Origin: an uncultured Nitrospira sp.
GTDB lineage: Bacteria > Nitrospirota > Nitrospiria > Nitrospirales > Nitrospiraceae
Assembly (NCBI GenBank): GCA_902500805.1
Contig: CABVSA010000001.1
Location: 62,001-126,000, forward strand
DNA: 64,000 nucleotides
Reading direction: 5' to 3'
Part shown: positions 1 through 8,812 of the stretch, in pieces
How the letters are laid out: every line of letters begins with the position of its first letter
Position numbering within the stretch: the stretch's first letter is position 1
Notes under the pieces: generated by a model
Told to the model about the DNA's origin: nothing
The model's input: the letters and a program-made list of their open reading frames with translations, nothing else
The model's database searches: none
Made by a program: the position numbers and the translations under genes

Positions 1-1608
1 AAGCTTGATGACGCCAACACCGGGGCAACTACCTTGCGCAGCATGGTTGGCTGTCACAGGTGCAGGTCCACGCAAGGCAACAAACAAATAGTCCCCATTC
101 GGGCTTCGCGAAATCAGATCGGGAGCCGGATCGTTCAACGGCATCGAGGGATCATCTGTCACGCTAGCCGCCAAGCAGGGGCCAATACCTCGCCCTTCAC
201 CGTTTTCAGACGTGAGGTCGTAGATCGCCACCGGTTTTGACTGTCCCCTCGTTTTGACCACCTCGACTTTATTCTGAATCCGATCTCCCGTATGCACGTA
301 CTTTTCATCCACTGTGGCAACCACGCCGTGGGCATCACGGCGCGTGGTAGTGCCGGGGATCTGTCCTGTATCGTTAGAGGACACGCCGCTATGATCATGA
401 TTCCCATTTGTCAGCGTGTTTGTTGGATCCTTGATCACAACGACGGGGGGCGGCTGGTTCTCGGAATTATGTCCAGGCGCAAAGGGAAAGGCCGCATGAG
501 AAAGTGCGTATACGGCATACGTGGACTGAGACAGTCCTGCCGCACCAGCCGAAACACCTCCGTCCAGATGAATGAGCCCGTTGGCCTGGGTGCCGGCACA
601 CCCGGCACCATTGATCACTTCGTTGCCATATTCAGCAACGATCGCCATTGGTGTTGTACTAGAATCGATCACGAGCAAGCCCCCACCGGCCAATGTCACA
701 TACACCAAGGCATTGTTATTGGCTGGAATGGGGCAGAGAATGGCATTATTGGGACGCCCTCCGGAGGATCCATTGGGACCAGTTGTGCATCCGTTCTCTT
801 TACAGAATCCGTTCGGCGTCAGATCACTGAAATCGGAGTTCCCAGCTTCAATGCTGCCGATCAGGGGATGCCCCACCGCATTGCTGCCAAGATAGACTCG
901 TGGTGGCTCCACAACGGTCTGGCCTTTTCCGACTCCCAAACCGGCCTTCATGTTGTAGGTCAGAGCGATAATACGGCCAGTGGCATCCCGTGTGACATCG
1001 ATTCGTTCGACGATCCGTCCATCAAGGTTACACACAAGAATTGCTAATCCATCGTACCGCCAAAAGCTCATGTGATTCGTCCGCCCGGTGCCGGTCTGAG
1101 TCGCGCGAAACAACGCGACGGCTTCTTTCGTCTCAGCATCCATCACGCCGATCATCCCACCGCCTGGTGCAAAGAAACTCAAGAGGGCATACTTCTGTTG
1201 CGGATCAATGAAGGCGGAATGGAGCCGACCCGCCAACGGGCGTGCGTTTCCGGTGGCAGTGTTGAATTCGTTGTATTCGGAAAGCCCGGCAGGAAACACC
1301 ACGTTGGTGTCGCAAGGTGCCGCAGTGCCGGCGCAAGGCATCGGTGCAGCGGAGCGGCCACGATCTACCTGTTTCTCAATTGCCTTATTGTCCCAGATCC
1401 ACAGGAGACTGCCGTCAATGCCGAGCGCAGCTTTACCTGCCACGGTATTGGACTGGTCACTGGCCCACAATTCATACCTGATGTCACCATGAGAGCCACC
1501 GCGTCCACCTTTACCCGCCTCTGCCTGAGGAGAGACGAAGAGAACCCAGCCTAACAAGCCCGCCGCGGCTATTCCTCCAAACAGGCCTACAGGATTTTTT
1601 AGCATCAT
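1..1608 (-). CDS. Secreted protein, probably beta-propeller (partial, 3' end off the window)
   Basis: Reading leftward from an ATG at 1608, 536 codons stay open to the window edge, so the C-terminus is missing. A GGGAGG ribosome site sits just upstream. The first ~30 residues form a signal peptide (hydrophobic stretch ending AEA), followed by a Gly-rich linker. The mature part alternates short strands and loops with repeated phrases such as GVMDAETKEAVALF, LLVIDSSTTPMAIV and YLFVALRG, which resembles lactonase/YVTN beta-propeller proteins. Pairs of Cys (for example PCAGTAAPC) suggest disulfides in the periplasm. Substrate unknown; no catalytic motif recognised. A smaller plus-strand open frame over the same bases is its shadow. 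The gene is divergent from ispA and looks monocistronic at its 5' end. Confidence 0.8.
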   Translation of the reverse strand, partial: MMLKNPVGLFGGIAAAGLLGWVLFVSPQAEAGKGGRGGSHGDIRYELWASDQSNTVAGKAALGIDGSLLWIWDNKAIEKQVDRGRSAAPMPCAGTAAPCDTNVVFPAGLSEYNEFNTATGNARPLAGRLHSAFIDPQQKYALLSFFAPGGGMIGVMDAETKEAVALFRATQTGTGRTNHMSFWRYDGLAILVCNLDGRIVERIDVTRDATGRIIALTYNMKAGLGVGKGQTVVEPPRVYLGSNAVGHPLIGSIEAGNSDFSDLTPNGFCKENGCTTGPNGSSGGRPNNAILCPIPANNNALVYVTLAGGGLLVIDSSTTPMAIVAEYGNEVINGAGCAGTQANGLIHLDGGVSAGAAGLSQSTYAVYALSHAAFPFAPGHNSENQPPPVVVIKDPTNTLTNGNHDHSGVSSNDTGQIPGTTTRRDAHGVVATVDEKYVHTGDRIQNKVEVVKTRGQSKPVAIYDLTSENGEGRGIGPCLAASVTDDPSMPLNDPAPDLISRSPNGDYLFVALRGPAPVTANHAAQGSCPGVGVIKL

Positions 1609-1993
1609 GGTTTCCTCCCGTTTGTTCGCCCTAGAGATTAGTCGTCGTGTTCTACCCACTCTCTGAATCCCTGAGAGGGACTAGCACAATGCAGACGCAT
1701 CAACAAACGTAGGGCAGCTTAGAATGAGTCACCTCTTTGCATGCGCCCCACCACTTTCTCCACCAGGCCAAGGACTTTCGGACGGATTCGAAGATTCATC
1801 ATTTCCTTTCCGTCGCTTATGTATGTAGGTGGCCAAACATATTGATCCGGATTCCTTCATCTTCCAACGATTCAGCGTCTCCGTCAAGACTCATTCGCCC
1901 CAATGGACGCTTGCACATTGCTCCTGTTTGACTCGTCCCCCATCGTTTGTTACTCTCCGCGCAACTAAACGGATCATCAGGAAAGTCGATCGT
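1609..1993. other. Divergent intergenic region, no gene seen
   Basis: 385 bp between two divergent starts. It must carry promoters for both the secreted protein (-) and ispA (+). I see no convincing -35/-10 pair or small gene. The ispA ribosome site AGGAAAG lies at 1979-1985. A longer open frame reaching back to 1829 is not favoured because its extra 55 residues do not match the family. Confidence 0.5.
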
Positions 1994-2884
1994 ATGAACA
2001 TCGCCGACTATCTCGAACGGAAACGGATTGACGTCGACCAATTTCTCGATCTGGTTGCGCCTCCGTCCATCACCCCGCCGACGACACTGCATGAAAGTCT
2101 GCGCTACAGCCTGATGGCGGGCGGGAAACGGGTCCGTCCGATTTTGACAATCGCGGCAGCGGAGGCGCTGGACCAGACGCCTCCGGGCCTCATGGCAGTC
2201 GCCTGCTCACTGGAGCTGATCCATACCTACTCGTTAATCCACGACGATCTGCCCGCCATGGACAACGACGACTTTCGACGCGGGAAACCGACGAATCATA
2301 AAGTCTACGGCGAAGCGATGGCGATTTTGTCCGGCGATGCCTTACTCACCATGGCATTCGATATCGTCAGCCGTCCTGATCTCATGAAGGGATGCGATCC
2401 GGTACGGCAAGTCCGCATCATGCAAGAATTGGCCTTTGGGTCCGGTAATATGGGCATGGTAGGCGGCCAAGTGTTCGACATCCAGGCTGAGAATAAGGAC
2501 ATCGACCTCCCCACGCTTCAGAATATTCACAAGCATAAGACCGGCATGCTGATTCGTGCCGCAGTCCGCATGGGCGCCATTGCCGCCGGAGCCAACGACC
2601 GCCAACTCGACGACATGACCGGCTATGCCGAAGACATCGGCCTGGCGTTTCAAATCGCCGATGACGTGCTGAATGTCACCGGCACACGTGAGGAACTTGG
2701 GAAGAATCCCAATACCGATGCGGAACGTGGAAAGAAAACCTATCCCACATTCTACGGCGTCGAGGGAGCCAAGAAGCTGGCCGACGGCTGTGTCACCCGC
2801 GCCATCAACCGCCTCTCGTCATTCGGCCCCTCCGCCGACCCCCTGCGCGAGATTGCGCGATACATCACAAACCGTAAGAATTGA
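1994..2884 (+). CDS. ispA: Farnesyl/geranyl diphosphate synthase
   Basis: A 296-residue trans-prenyltransferase that condenses IPP with allylic diphosphates in the cytoplasm, supplying precursors for hopanoids, carotenoids and undecaprenyl phosphate. Visible family marks are GGKRVRP at residues 43-49, the first Asp-rich motif DDLPAMD at 84-90 with RRGKPTNH following, and the second motif DDVLN at 223-227, where the last Asp of the usual DDxxD is Asn. The start is chosen at the ATG preceded by AGGAAAG eight bases upstream. The length matches bacterial IspA. It leads a plus-strand isoprenoid group with hpnA and a carotenoid gene. Whether the main product is C15 or C20 cannot be told from sequence alone. 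Confidence 0.93.
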   Translation: MNIADYLERKRIDVDQFLDLVAPPSITPPTTLHESLRYSLMAGGKRVRPILTIAAAEALDQTPPGLMAVACSLELIHTYSLIHDDLPAMDNDDFRRGKPTNHKVYGEAMAILSGDALLTMAFDIVSRPDLMKGCDPVRQVRIMQELAFGSGNMGMVGGQVFDIQAENKDIDLPTLQNIHKHKTGMLIRAAVRMGAIAAGANDRQLDDMTGYAEDIGLAFQIADDVLNVTGTREELGKNPNTDAERGKKTYPTFYGVEGAKKLADGCVTRAINRLSSFGPSADPLREIARYITNRKN

Positions 2885-2891
2885 CGTCGTT

Positions 2892-2981
2892 CGTGAAGCG
2901 TATCTCGTGAAATCCACAAACGCACAGACGAGCCGGCCTCCTCATTTCACGCGCTTCACGCTTCACGTTTCACATTTCACG
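2892..2981. repeat. Imperfect hairpin with tandem TTCACG heptad-like units
   Basis: Two arm pairs match exactly: CGTGAAGCG (2892-2900) with CGCTTCACG (2952-2960), and CGTGAAAT (2906-2913) with ATTTCACG (2944-2951). They stack with a 5-base bulge around a 30-base loop. The right arm continues as degenerate copies of CTTCACG/TTTCACA up to 2981, ending just before the hpnA start. Similar elements occur at 13542-13578 and 34727-34833. Confidence 0.7.
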
Positions 2982-2989
2982 TCTTCCTC

Positions 2990-3973
2990 ATGAAAGCTCT
3001 CGTCACAGGGGCAACCGGATTTGTCGGAGCAGCGGTTGCGCGAGCCCTGATACGAGCCGGTGTCGAGGTCCGTGTTTTGGCGCGACCTGAAGCCGACCTC
3101 ACAAACCTAACCGGCCTTCCGGTTGAACGAGTCGCAGGGGATTTGCGCGACCCTGCGTCACTTCGTGTCGCGCTCCAAGACTGCCGCCAGCTCTATCATG
3201 TCGCGGCACACTACGCCCTCTGGGCCAAGAACCCTTCCATCTTTTATGACGTCAACGTGACCGGCACCAGAAATCTTCTGGAAGCCGCGCGCGAAGTCGG
3301 CGTGGAACGGACGGTCTATTGCAGCACAATCGGGGCCATCGGCTTGCCGCCTGGTGGCGGGCTTGGAACGGAAGAAACCCCGGTCTCGCTCGAACAAATG
3401 GCCGGCCACTATAAGCGCTCGAAATATCTGGCTGAACAAGAAGTGCACAAACTGGCCAAGGAAGGATTGCCGGTCGTCATCGTCAATCCCAGCGCCCCGG
3501 TCGGGGAGGGCGATGTGAAACCAACACCGACCGGCCAAGTGATCGTCGATTTCATGAAGGGGCGAATGCCGGCCTACATCGAAACCGGGATGAACATCAT
3601 CGATGTGGATGACGTCGCGACCGGCCATCTGCTCGCGATGGAGAAAGGCCGCCAGGGCGAACGGTATATTCTCGGCTCTACCAATCTGTTACTGCGTGAA
3701 GTGTTTGAGATCCTCAGCCGATTGACGGGGCTCAAAGCTCCGGCCGTGAAACTCCCACGAGGTGCGGTGCTTCCGCTCGCCTACCTCAATCATTGGTTTG
3801 CCAATGTGACGGGGCTCCCTCCACGTATTCCACTGGAAGGCGTGAAGATGGCCAAATATAAGATGCACTATGATTGCAGCAAGGCAATCCGAGAACTTGG
3901 GCTGCCGCAGCATCCTCCAGAAATTGCGCTGGGCAAGGCCGTCCGATGGTTCAAATCCCACGGGTACGCATGA
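2990..3973 (+). CDS. hpnA: Hopanoid-associated sugar epimerase HpnA
   Basis: A 327-residue extended SDR (NAD-dependent epimerase/dehydratase). It shows the Rossmann motif GATGFVG at residues 7-13, AAHYALWAKNP typical of HpnA, a Ser/Thr at STIGAIG, and the catalytic YKRSK (YxxxK) near residue 139. Members accompany hopanoid genes and are thought to act on the sugar part of extended hopanoids. No Shine-Dalgarno is visible because the upstream bases are the TTCACG repeat, so translation may depend on coupling or on that structure. It follows ispA by 105 bp on the same strand, consistent with an isoprenoid operon. No squalene-hopene cyclase lies in the window. Confidence 0.88.
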   Translation: MKALVTGATGFVGAAVARALIRAGVEVRVLARPEADLTNLTGLPVERVAGDLRDPASLRVALQDCRQLYHVAAHYALWAKNPSIFYDVNVTGTRNLLEAAREVGVERTVYCSTIGAIGLPPGGGLGTEETPVSLEQMAGHYKRSKYLAEQEVHKLAKEGLPVVIVNPSAPVGEGDVKPTPTGQVIVDFMKGRMPAYIETGMNIIDVDDVATGHLLAMEKGRQGERYILGSTNLLLREVFEILSRLTGLKAPAVKLPRGAVLPLAYLNHWFANVTGLPPRIPLEGVKMAKYKMHYDCSKAIRELGLPQHPPEIALGKAVRWFKSHGYA

Positions 3974-3996
3974 CGGCCGCCTCGAACTCCCATTGA

Positions 3997-4806
3997 ATGG
4001 AACACGTCGTCCTCTTTTTCAAGACCATTGTCCTCCGGCCTTACGTCTTTATTTTTCTTGCTGCCTTTCTCTTTTCCGCCATCAAGCTGATCGGCTGGCC
4101 ACGAACCTGGCGATTCTGGCTGATCAGCTGGACCACCGCGTTCATCTGTGAATTCTCGTCGACCAGAACCGGCATTCCCTTCGGCTGGTACTTCTATAAT
4201 GGTTCGACGATCGGTCAGGAACTCTACTTTTTCGACGTGCCGTTCATGGACTCCATCTCATTCAGCTTTCTCCTCTTTGCCGCCTACTGCGTGGCACTTG
4301 GGCTGCTACTCCCCTTTGATGTCATGTCGAGAAACGACCGATCTTCTATCAAGCCGTTACGCTTTGAGGTGGCTGCTCGCACAAGTTGGCCCGTCTATGG
4401 TCTGACTGCCTTGCTGTTCGCCTTCCTTGATATGGTGATCGATCCGGTGGCCCTGCGTGGTGACCGCTGGTTCTTGGGGAAAATCTATTACTACCCTGAT
4501 CCAGGGTGGCACTTCGGTGTCCCCTTCGCTAACTATGTGGGCTGGGCCGTCGTTGGGCTGATTTCACTGGCGCTGTATGTTCCGTTGGACCGACGTCTCG
4601 GTCCAATCGCGACCTCCCCAGTAATCACTCAGCGACTCCTACTCGGGATCGGTTTATATTACGGCGTCTTAGCGTTCAATCTCGGCATGACATTTTGGAT
4701 CGGTGAAACGTTTATGGGCATCAGCGGCCTGCTGATGCATCTCCCGGTCCTCATCATCTTGACCACTCGCCTTTCTACCCTCCGATCGATCTCCCTCTCC
4801 GAATAG
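3997..4806 (+). CDS. Carotenoid biosynthesis integral membrane protein (CruF-like)
   Basis: 269 residues with about seven hydrophobic segments. The signature stretch EFSSTRTGIPFGWYFY (about residues 52-67) followed by GQELYFFDVPFMDSISF, and later DMVIDPVALRGDRW and YYPDPGWHFGVPFANYVGW, are typical of the carotenoid biosynthesis family (PF04240), which includes CruF and bacterioruberin hydratases that add water to the end of an acyclic carotenoid. It starts 23 bases after hpnA and reads in the same direction, with no good ribosome site, suggesting coupling. The exact substrate is an inference. No other carotenoid genes are seen here. Confidence 0.8.
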   Translation: MEHVVLFFKTIVLRPYVFIFLAAFLFSAIKLIGWPRTWRFWLISWTTAFICEFSSTRTGIPFGWYFYNGSTIGQELYFFDVPFMDSISFSFLLFAAYCVALGLLLPFDVMSRNDRSSIKPLRFEVAARTSWPVYGLTALLFAFLDMVIDPVALRGDRWFLGKIYYYPDPGWHFGVPFANYVGWAVVGLISLALYVPLDRRLGPIATSPVITQRLLLGIGLYYGVLAFNLGMTFWIGETFMGISGLLMHLPVLIILTTRLSTLRSISLSE

Positions 4807-4874
4807 TGGGGTGACATTCAGCCCGAAGACTTTGTATAGTCGGATGAGCTTTGCGCCAACAGAGAACCAGTCAC

Positions 4875-5297
4875 ATGAATAGTCCCACGGACTCACAGCC
4901 GACTGACCCAGAACAACCACGACTCTGTTCTACGATGTTCCATCTTGCTATGGGATCAAGCTCCGATCGATCTACCACAAGCAATATCCTGCTACTCACA
5001 GTCTTGTCGTTCTGCCTGATGGCGTTGGCCCCCGTGCCTGAACTCCTGCACGTCCTGGGCATCGTGACATCCATCGATGAGAAGCACATTGACGTAAAAA
5101 CAGCGAAAGGGCAGGTGGTGTCGGTCCTGCTGACCAAGCAAGTGAAGTATAAGAACAAAAACAACCCAAAATCGCTCGACCCGCCCGCCGTCGGCGACCG
5201 TGTCATTATCGAAGCGTCAAGGGATGAGAAGAACAAGAAGGTCACGGCAACGATCGTACATTATTCACCGGGCAACAGTCCTCCGTCTCCACGATAA
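4875..5297 (+). CDS. Small exported or membrane-anchored OB-like protein (DUF5666-like)
   Basis: 140 residues from the chosen ATG at 4875. An earlier in-frame start at 4851 and later ones near residue 22 are possible; none has a strong ribosome site. A hydrophobic segment (NILLLTVLSFCLMALAPVP) lies near residues 37-55, so the N-terminus is cytoplasmic or an unusually long signal. The C-terminal ~75 residues read GIVTSIDEKHIDVKTAKGQ then VLLTKQVKYK and VGDRVIIEASRDEKNK, the alternating-strand pattern of DUF5666-type OB-like domains. Function unknown. It sits four bases before the YvlD-like gene. Confidence 0.6.
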   Translation: MNSPTDSQPTDPEQPRLCSTMFHLAMGSSSDRSTTSNILLLTVLSFCLMALAPVPELLHVLGIVTSIDEKHIDVKTAKGQVVSVLLTKQVKYKNKNNPKSLDPPAVGDRVIIEASRDEKNKKVTATIVHYSPGNSPPSPR

Positions 5298-5300
5298 ACC

Positions 5301-5759
5301 ATGCCGACCATCCGCTTTGCACGAGCCGTCCATGAATCGCCTTTTCACGGAGGCATACGCCAGGCATTTTTGCGGGTGTTCATCACCGGCATCGCCGTCT
5401 TTCTGGCCATCGCCATTGTTCCTGGGTTGGAGGCCGACAGTTTCGGGGCCGGTATGGCCGCCGTACTGGTCCTGACCTTCTTGAACCTTATCCTTCGCCC
5501 CATCCTGTTTCTGCTCACGTTGCCGTTGATCGTCTTTACGCTCGGACTTTTTCTGGTGGTGTTGAACGCGCTGCTGCTTGAACTGACCGCGTTTTTCGTG
5601 AAGGGGTTTACGGTCTCAGGTTTCTGGGCTTCCGTCGGTGGTGCGCTAGTCATCAGCCTGATCACAACCATCCTCAACAGCTGGACCGTTGATCGCCGCC
5701 TTCCTCCTGACCTTCAGGAGGAGCCACGTCGGCCACCCAAGATCATCAATCCAGAGTAA
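5301..5759 (+). CDS. Phage-holin-family (YvlD-like) four-helix membrane protein
   Basis: 152 residues with four hydrophobic helices at about 25-45, 50-75, 80-105 and 110-130, and the family phrase NLILRPILFLLTLPLIVFTLG around residues 60-80. This matches the mycobacterial-type superfamily IV holin / YvlD family (PF04020). Despite the name, chromosomal members are not lysis proteins and their role is unclear; some are linked to envelope stress. The C-terminal tail is charged and Pro-rich. It is the last gene of the plus-strand group starting with ispA. No terminator with a U-tract follows on this strand. Confidence 0.8.
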   Translation: MPTIRFARAVHESPFHGGIRQAFLRVFITGIAVFLAIAIVPGLEADSFGAGMAAVLVLTFLNLILRPILFLLTLPLIVFTLGLFLVVLNALLLELTAFFVKGFTVSGFWASVGGALVISLITTILNSWTVDRRLPPDLQEEPRRPPKIINPE

Positions 5760-5960
5760 GCCATCACAACTTCTGATCAGAACAACCGAACAGCCGAAGG
5801 AGTGCGGAGAGCAATGTCTCAATCGGATGAGGCAACAACTCGCCTGATAGGCAGCAAGCGGTAGAACACACGGGGAACCCTCCTCTCTTCAACACGAGTC
5901 GCCCTGCTCAAACTCGTGCACTGACAGAGGAAAGATGCCGGCAGTCGAGAAAACATCTTG

Positions 5961-5993
5961 ATGGCACGCCGAGATATGTCATCGGCGTGCCAT
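5961..5993 (-). terminator. 12-bp perfect stem-loop downstream of the small membrane protein gene
   Basis: ATGGCACGCCGA (5961-5972) pairs perfectly with TCGGCGTGCCAT (5982-5993) around a 9-base loop. Read on the minus strand the stem is followed by CAAGATGTTTT, a short T-run, so it could terminate the gene ending at 6050. On the plus strand there is no T-run. Confidence 0.5.
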
Positions 5994-6049
5994 GCCCTTG
6001 AAAACGAACCAGCGAGCATTTCGCATCCACACTCGTAACGATTCGTACC

Positions 6050-6199
6050 CTATTCGTCTCGATGCTCATACGCGACATGCTTTCGGTAGTCTCCCACCTG
6101 CTGCTCTGATCGACCGATGTAATACATGAACAGCGCCAGCATCATGATTGCCATATTGATTGAAACAAAAATCGTGATCATCGCAACATCCCCGAACAT
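6050..6199 (-). CDS. 49-residue single-pass membrane protein
   Basis: A short frame starting MFGDVAMITIFVSIN, with a strong ribosome site (GAAAGGAAAGGGGC) ending a few bases before the ATG at 6199. Residues 6-28 are a continuous hydrophobic helix; the C-terminal 20 residues are charged (GRSEQQVGDYRKHVAYEHRDE), likely cytoplasmic. A hairpin follows at 5961-5993. The spacing of start, ribosome site, helix and stop argues for a real small protein; a longer minus-strand frame over 6066-6407 lacks these signs. Function unknown. The transcription unit appears monocistronic. Confidence 0.6.
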   Translation of the reverse strand: MFGDVAMITIFVSINMAIMMLALFMYYIGRSEQQVGDYRKHVAYEHRDE

Positions 6200-7151
6200 A
6201 ATGCCCCTTTCCTTTCTGTTTTGTTATGTGAATTGTTTGTCTGCCTAGAGTCGAAGGCGCCTTGGATCTCATGCCTCTTACTTCTTCATGTACAGCAACA
6301 TGCATGCCAGCGACTCCCTCTCCGGCTCGCATGGCGTATTCACTCATAAGTGATGAAAAATCATGAATGCCAGCGATCTGACACGTACGAAGGGTCTTCG
6401 CTACCAAGAGTCGGGTGACACGAGGTGGATCTGATCGAGACAGCGGGCCGTATCGGATTTGATACGAATAGACATGGAGGAGGTCACCCTGGTGCCTGGA
6501 ACGCGATCGACGGCAATCCTTCGGTCAGCATGCTAGACACAACTCGACACACACCTAGCCGTGCCCATTGGAATGAATAGCAGGGTCAAGAATGTGGGAC
6601 AGCACATGGTCGGTCTCCACGACGAGCCATACAGGATCACCTCTCTGCTCCTGTACAGCTATTTGTTTTACCCAACCAGAGTGTCTTGTTCTTCCCACTC
6701 CCACAGCATCACGCTTGTGAGTCGTCGTGGGTGAGCCGTGAAACGGCCGAATGTTGAAACGAGCTCCGCCATGTGTTTGAGTGGATAGATCAATCTAGGC
6801 ACGGTACTGACTTGGTTGATTCATGCCGTCCCTGCACAAGTTTGGGTGAGCTCCTCCTCGCTCAATTCTTGACTCATTCGTCATCAGCACCATCGCAAAC
6901 TCCTGTCTCAAAATAAAACAGTTCTCCCCTGAGGGGCAGATCATCGTGTAGGACACGACCTGCGCTTCTTACAGTCTGTGCTGTGTTTTCCACTGCTGCC
7001 TCGGAGCGAATTCTTCCCGTATCGACGTCAAACACGCCTACCATTGAAGGAGTTTCGCACTCGTGCGTATTCCTGACATGTCATCTCTTGAATCGGCATG
7101 CGCCTTGCTCTGTCATCTCTCATTGGCTCACTTACATACATGGGAGGTTAC
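6200..7151. other. Long non-coding stretch, no gene recognised
   Basis: About 950 bp upstream of both the small membrane protein (-) and the metalloprotease (+). Frames are short and lack ribosome sites. A weak 6-bp hairpin (CGTATC/GATACG, near 6460) is the only structure noticed. It may hold regulatory sequence or a decayed gene; I cannot support either. Confidence 0.4.
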
Positions 7152-8723
7152 ATGAAGCAGACTCCGCCAATGCGACAATCATCGAGAGGTCATCGACCGC
7201 ATCGCAGCACGTTTTGGTCATCACGCACAATGGTCCTCTGTCTCTCCGCCGCAGCCCTCAGCATCCCCACGGCTGGACTCTGCGCGTCGACAGGGTCACC
7301 GGTCCCACTCTTTGTTGAGACTCCAAGCGATATCCCTGCTGCAATCGACCAAGCATTTCCGTCGCCTCAGATCTCGAAGCGATGGGTGCGTCGACACCGT
7401 ACGATGGGGCTCAACCCCGTGGCGTTGGAAGCCATGAAACTCGCCCGCAAGGAGTCGAAACAGGATGTCGCACTGGACCTCTTCGATGCCGGCACACGTA
7501 CACTCGAACTCGACGAACCGGAAGTCCATGGTAATAAGGCGAAGGTCTGGCGAGGACGGGTGCGAGGTGACCAGGACAGCGATGTCACCTTGGCCGTACG
7601 CGGCAAGAAGATGGCTGGGACGATTGTGATGGGCCAACGACTCTACAAAATTGAACCGACCGAGGATAACCGTCATCGTCTCGTCGAAATTGACGATGAC
7701 GCCATGCGCCCGGACCACCATCCACTCATCGTACCGGATGACGGAACCCCTGCGGACCCTCCTGCTCCAGAGCCTGAGCTCCAGCAACCCAGTACAGCAG
7801 CCGCACCCAACTCCGTGACCACCGCAGCTGCAACGACGAACACAACTGTTGATCTATTGGTGGTCTACACTTCGACGGCCCGCGCAAAGCAGGGTGGTCT
7901 CGCTGCCATGAATGCCTTGATCGCCCTGGGCGTCGATTTGGCGAATCAGGCCTACCGAAACAGCCAAATCGCCATGCAACTCCGGCTGGTTCGTGCTGCC
8001 GAAGTCGCCTATACGGAAACGGGCAACATCAATACCGATCTGGTCCGCCTCCGCAGCAAAAGCGATGGCTTCATGGATCAAGTCCACACATTGCGGAACC
8101 AATACAAGGCCGATATGGTGGCGCTCATCGTTGACAACGGGGGTAGCTACTGCGGCATTGCCTATGTGATGGCAAACGGCCCGAGGGCCAGTTTTGCAGA
8201 TTGGGCATTCAGCGTAACCGATCGCGACTGCGTGTCGAACAATACCCTGACCCATGAGCTGGGACATAATATGGGCGATGCCCACGATCGTGCGAGCGGC
8301 GGCACCGGGGTCTATCCCTACTCGTATGGCTATCGGGACTCGATCGGAAAATTTCGGACGATCATGGCCTATCCTTGCCCGACGGTGTCCTGCCCGCGGG
8401 TGAAGTATTTTTCAAATCCGAAGATCGTGATCAACGGCCGACCGGCCGGAATCGATCACAGAGTCAACCCCTCGAACTCCGCGGACAATGCCCGGTCGAT
8501 GAACGAAGTACGAAACGTCATCGCCGCCTGGCGCACAGGCACCACGACTTCTGCCGCCCCCGCGCCGAGCGGATCGAGGGACGCTCGTCTTGATGCTCGA
8601 GATGACCTCGATGACGATGCAGACGACGACTCGGATGACGACGCAGATGAAAACTCCTCGAACAAACCCCGAAAGGATGCTCCAGGGAAATCACGTGGAA
8701 AGTCGCCTGCACCGACTCCTTAA
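7152..8723 (+). CDS. Secreted zinc metalloprotease of the metzincin type
   Basis: 523 residues from the ATG at 7152, chosen because GGGAGG lies five bases upstream; the earlier ATG at 7098 lacks one. A long N-region and signal peptide (about 1-45, ending GLCAS) lead to a propeptide-like domain (about 100-190), then a Pro-rich linker. The catalytic domain holds HELGHNMGDAHD with zinc ligands His368, His372 and His378 and a downstream TIMAYPC Met-turn, as in reprolysin/M12B-like metzincins. The C-terminus is very Asp-rich (LDDDADDDSDDDADE), perhaps calcium-binding, then basic. It should act outside the cytoplasm. The next gene encodes a separate copy of its N-terminal domain. Substrate unknown. 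Confidence 0.9.
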   Translation: MKQTPPMRQSSRGHRPHRSTFWSSRTMVLCLSAAALSIPTAGLCASTGSPVPLFVETPSDIPAAIDQAFPSPQISKRWVRRHRTMGLNPVALEAMKLARKESKQDVALDLFDAGTRTLELDEPEVHGNKAKVWRGRVRGDQDSDVTLAVRGKKMAGTIVMGQRLYKIEPTEDNRHRLVEIDDDAMRPDHHPLIVPDDGTPADPPAPEPELQQPSTAAAPNSVTTAAATTNTTVDLLVVYTSTARAKQGGLAAMNALIALGVDLANQAYRNSQIAMQLRLVRAAEVAYTETGNINTDLVRLRSKSDGFMDQVHTLRNQYKADMVALIVDNGGSYCGIAYVMANGPRASFADWAFSVTDRDCVSNNTLTHELGHNMGDAHDRASGGTGVYPYSYGYRDSIGKFRTIMAYPCPTVSCPRVKYFSNPKIVINGRPAGIDHRVNPSNSADNARSMNEVRNVIAAWRTGTTTSAAPAPSGSRDARLDARDDLDDDADDDSDDDADENSSNKPRKDAPGKSRGKSPAPTP

Positions 8724-8733
8724 CTGGTAGGAT

Positions 8734-8766
8734 AAAGGGAGGACCGAATTTCGGTCCTCCCTTTTG
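8734..8766 (+). terminator. Rho-independent terminator after the metalloprotease
   Basis: A perfect 14-bp stem, AAAGGGAGGACCGA (8734-8747) with its complement at 8751-8764, a 3-base loop, and a T-rich end. It separates the protease from the following gene, which therefore probably has its own promoter in a short gap or depends on read-through. Confidence 0.85.
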
Positions 8767-8812
8767 TGGATACGAATGAGATCGCAGGATGACTCGGAGG
8801 AGAGGAAACACC

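Noticed and set aside
292-1047. 251-codon plus-strand frame over the secreted protein gene
   Set aside because: It is the shadow of the minus-strand open frame, which has the signal peptide and ribosome site; composition of the shadow is Ile/Arg/Ser-rich with no family match.
6066-6407. 113-codon minus-strand frame
   Set aside because: Overlaps the 49-residue membrane protein in another frame, has no ribosome site, and shows no domain or signal; the short frame has better evidence.
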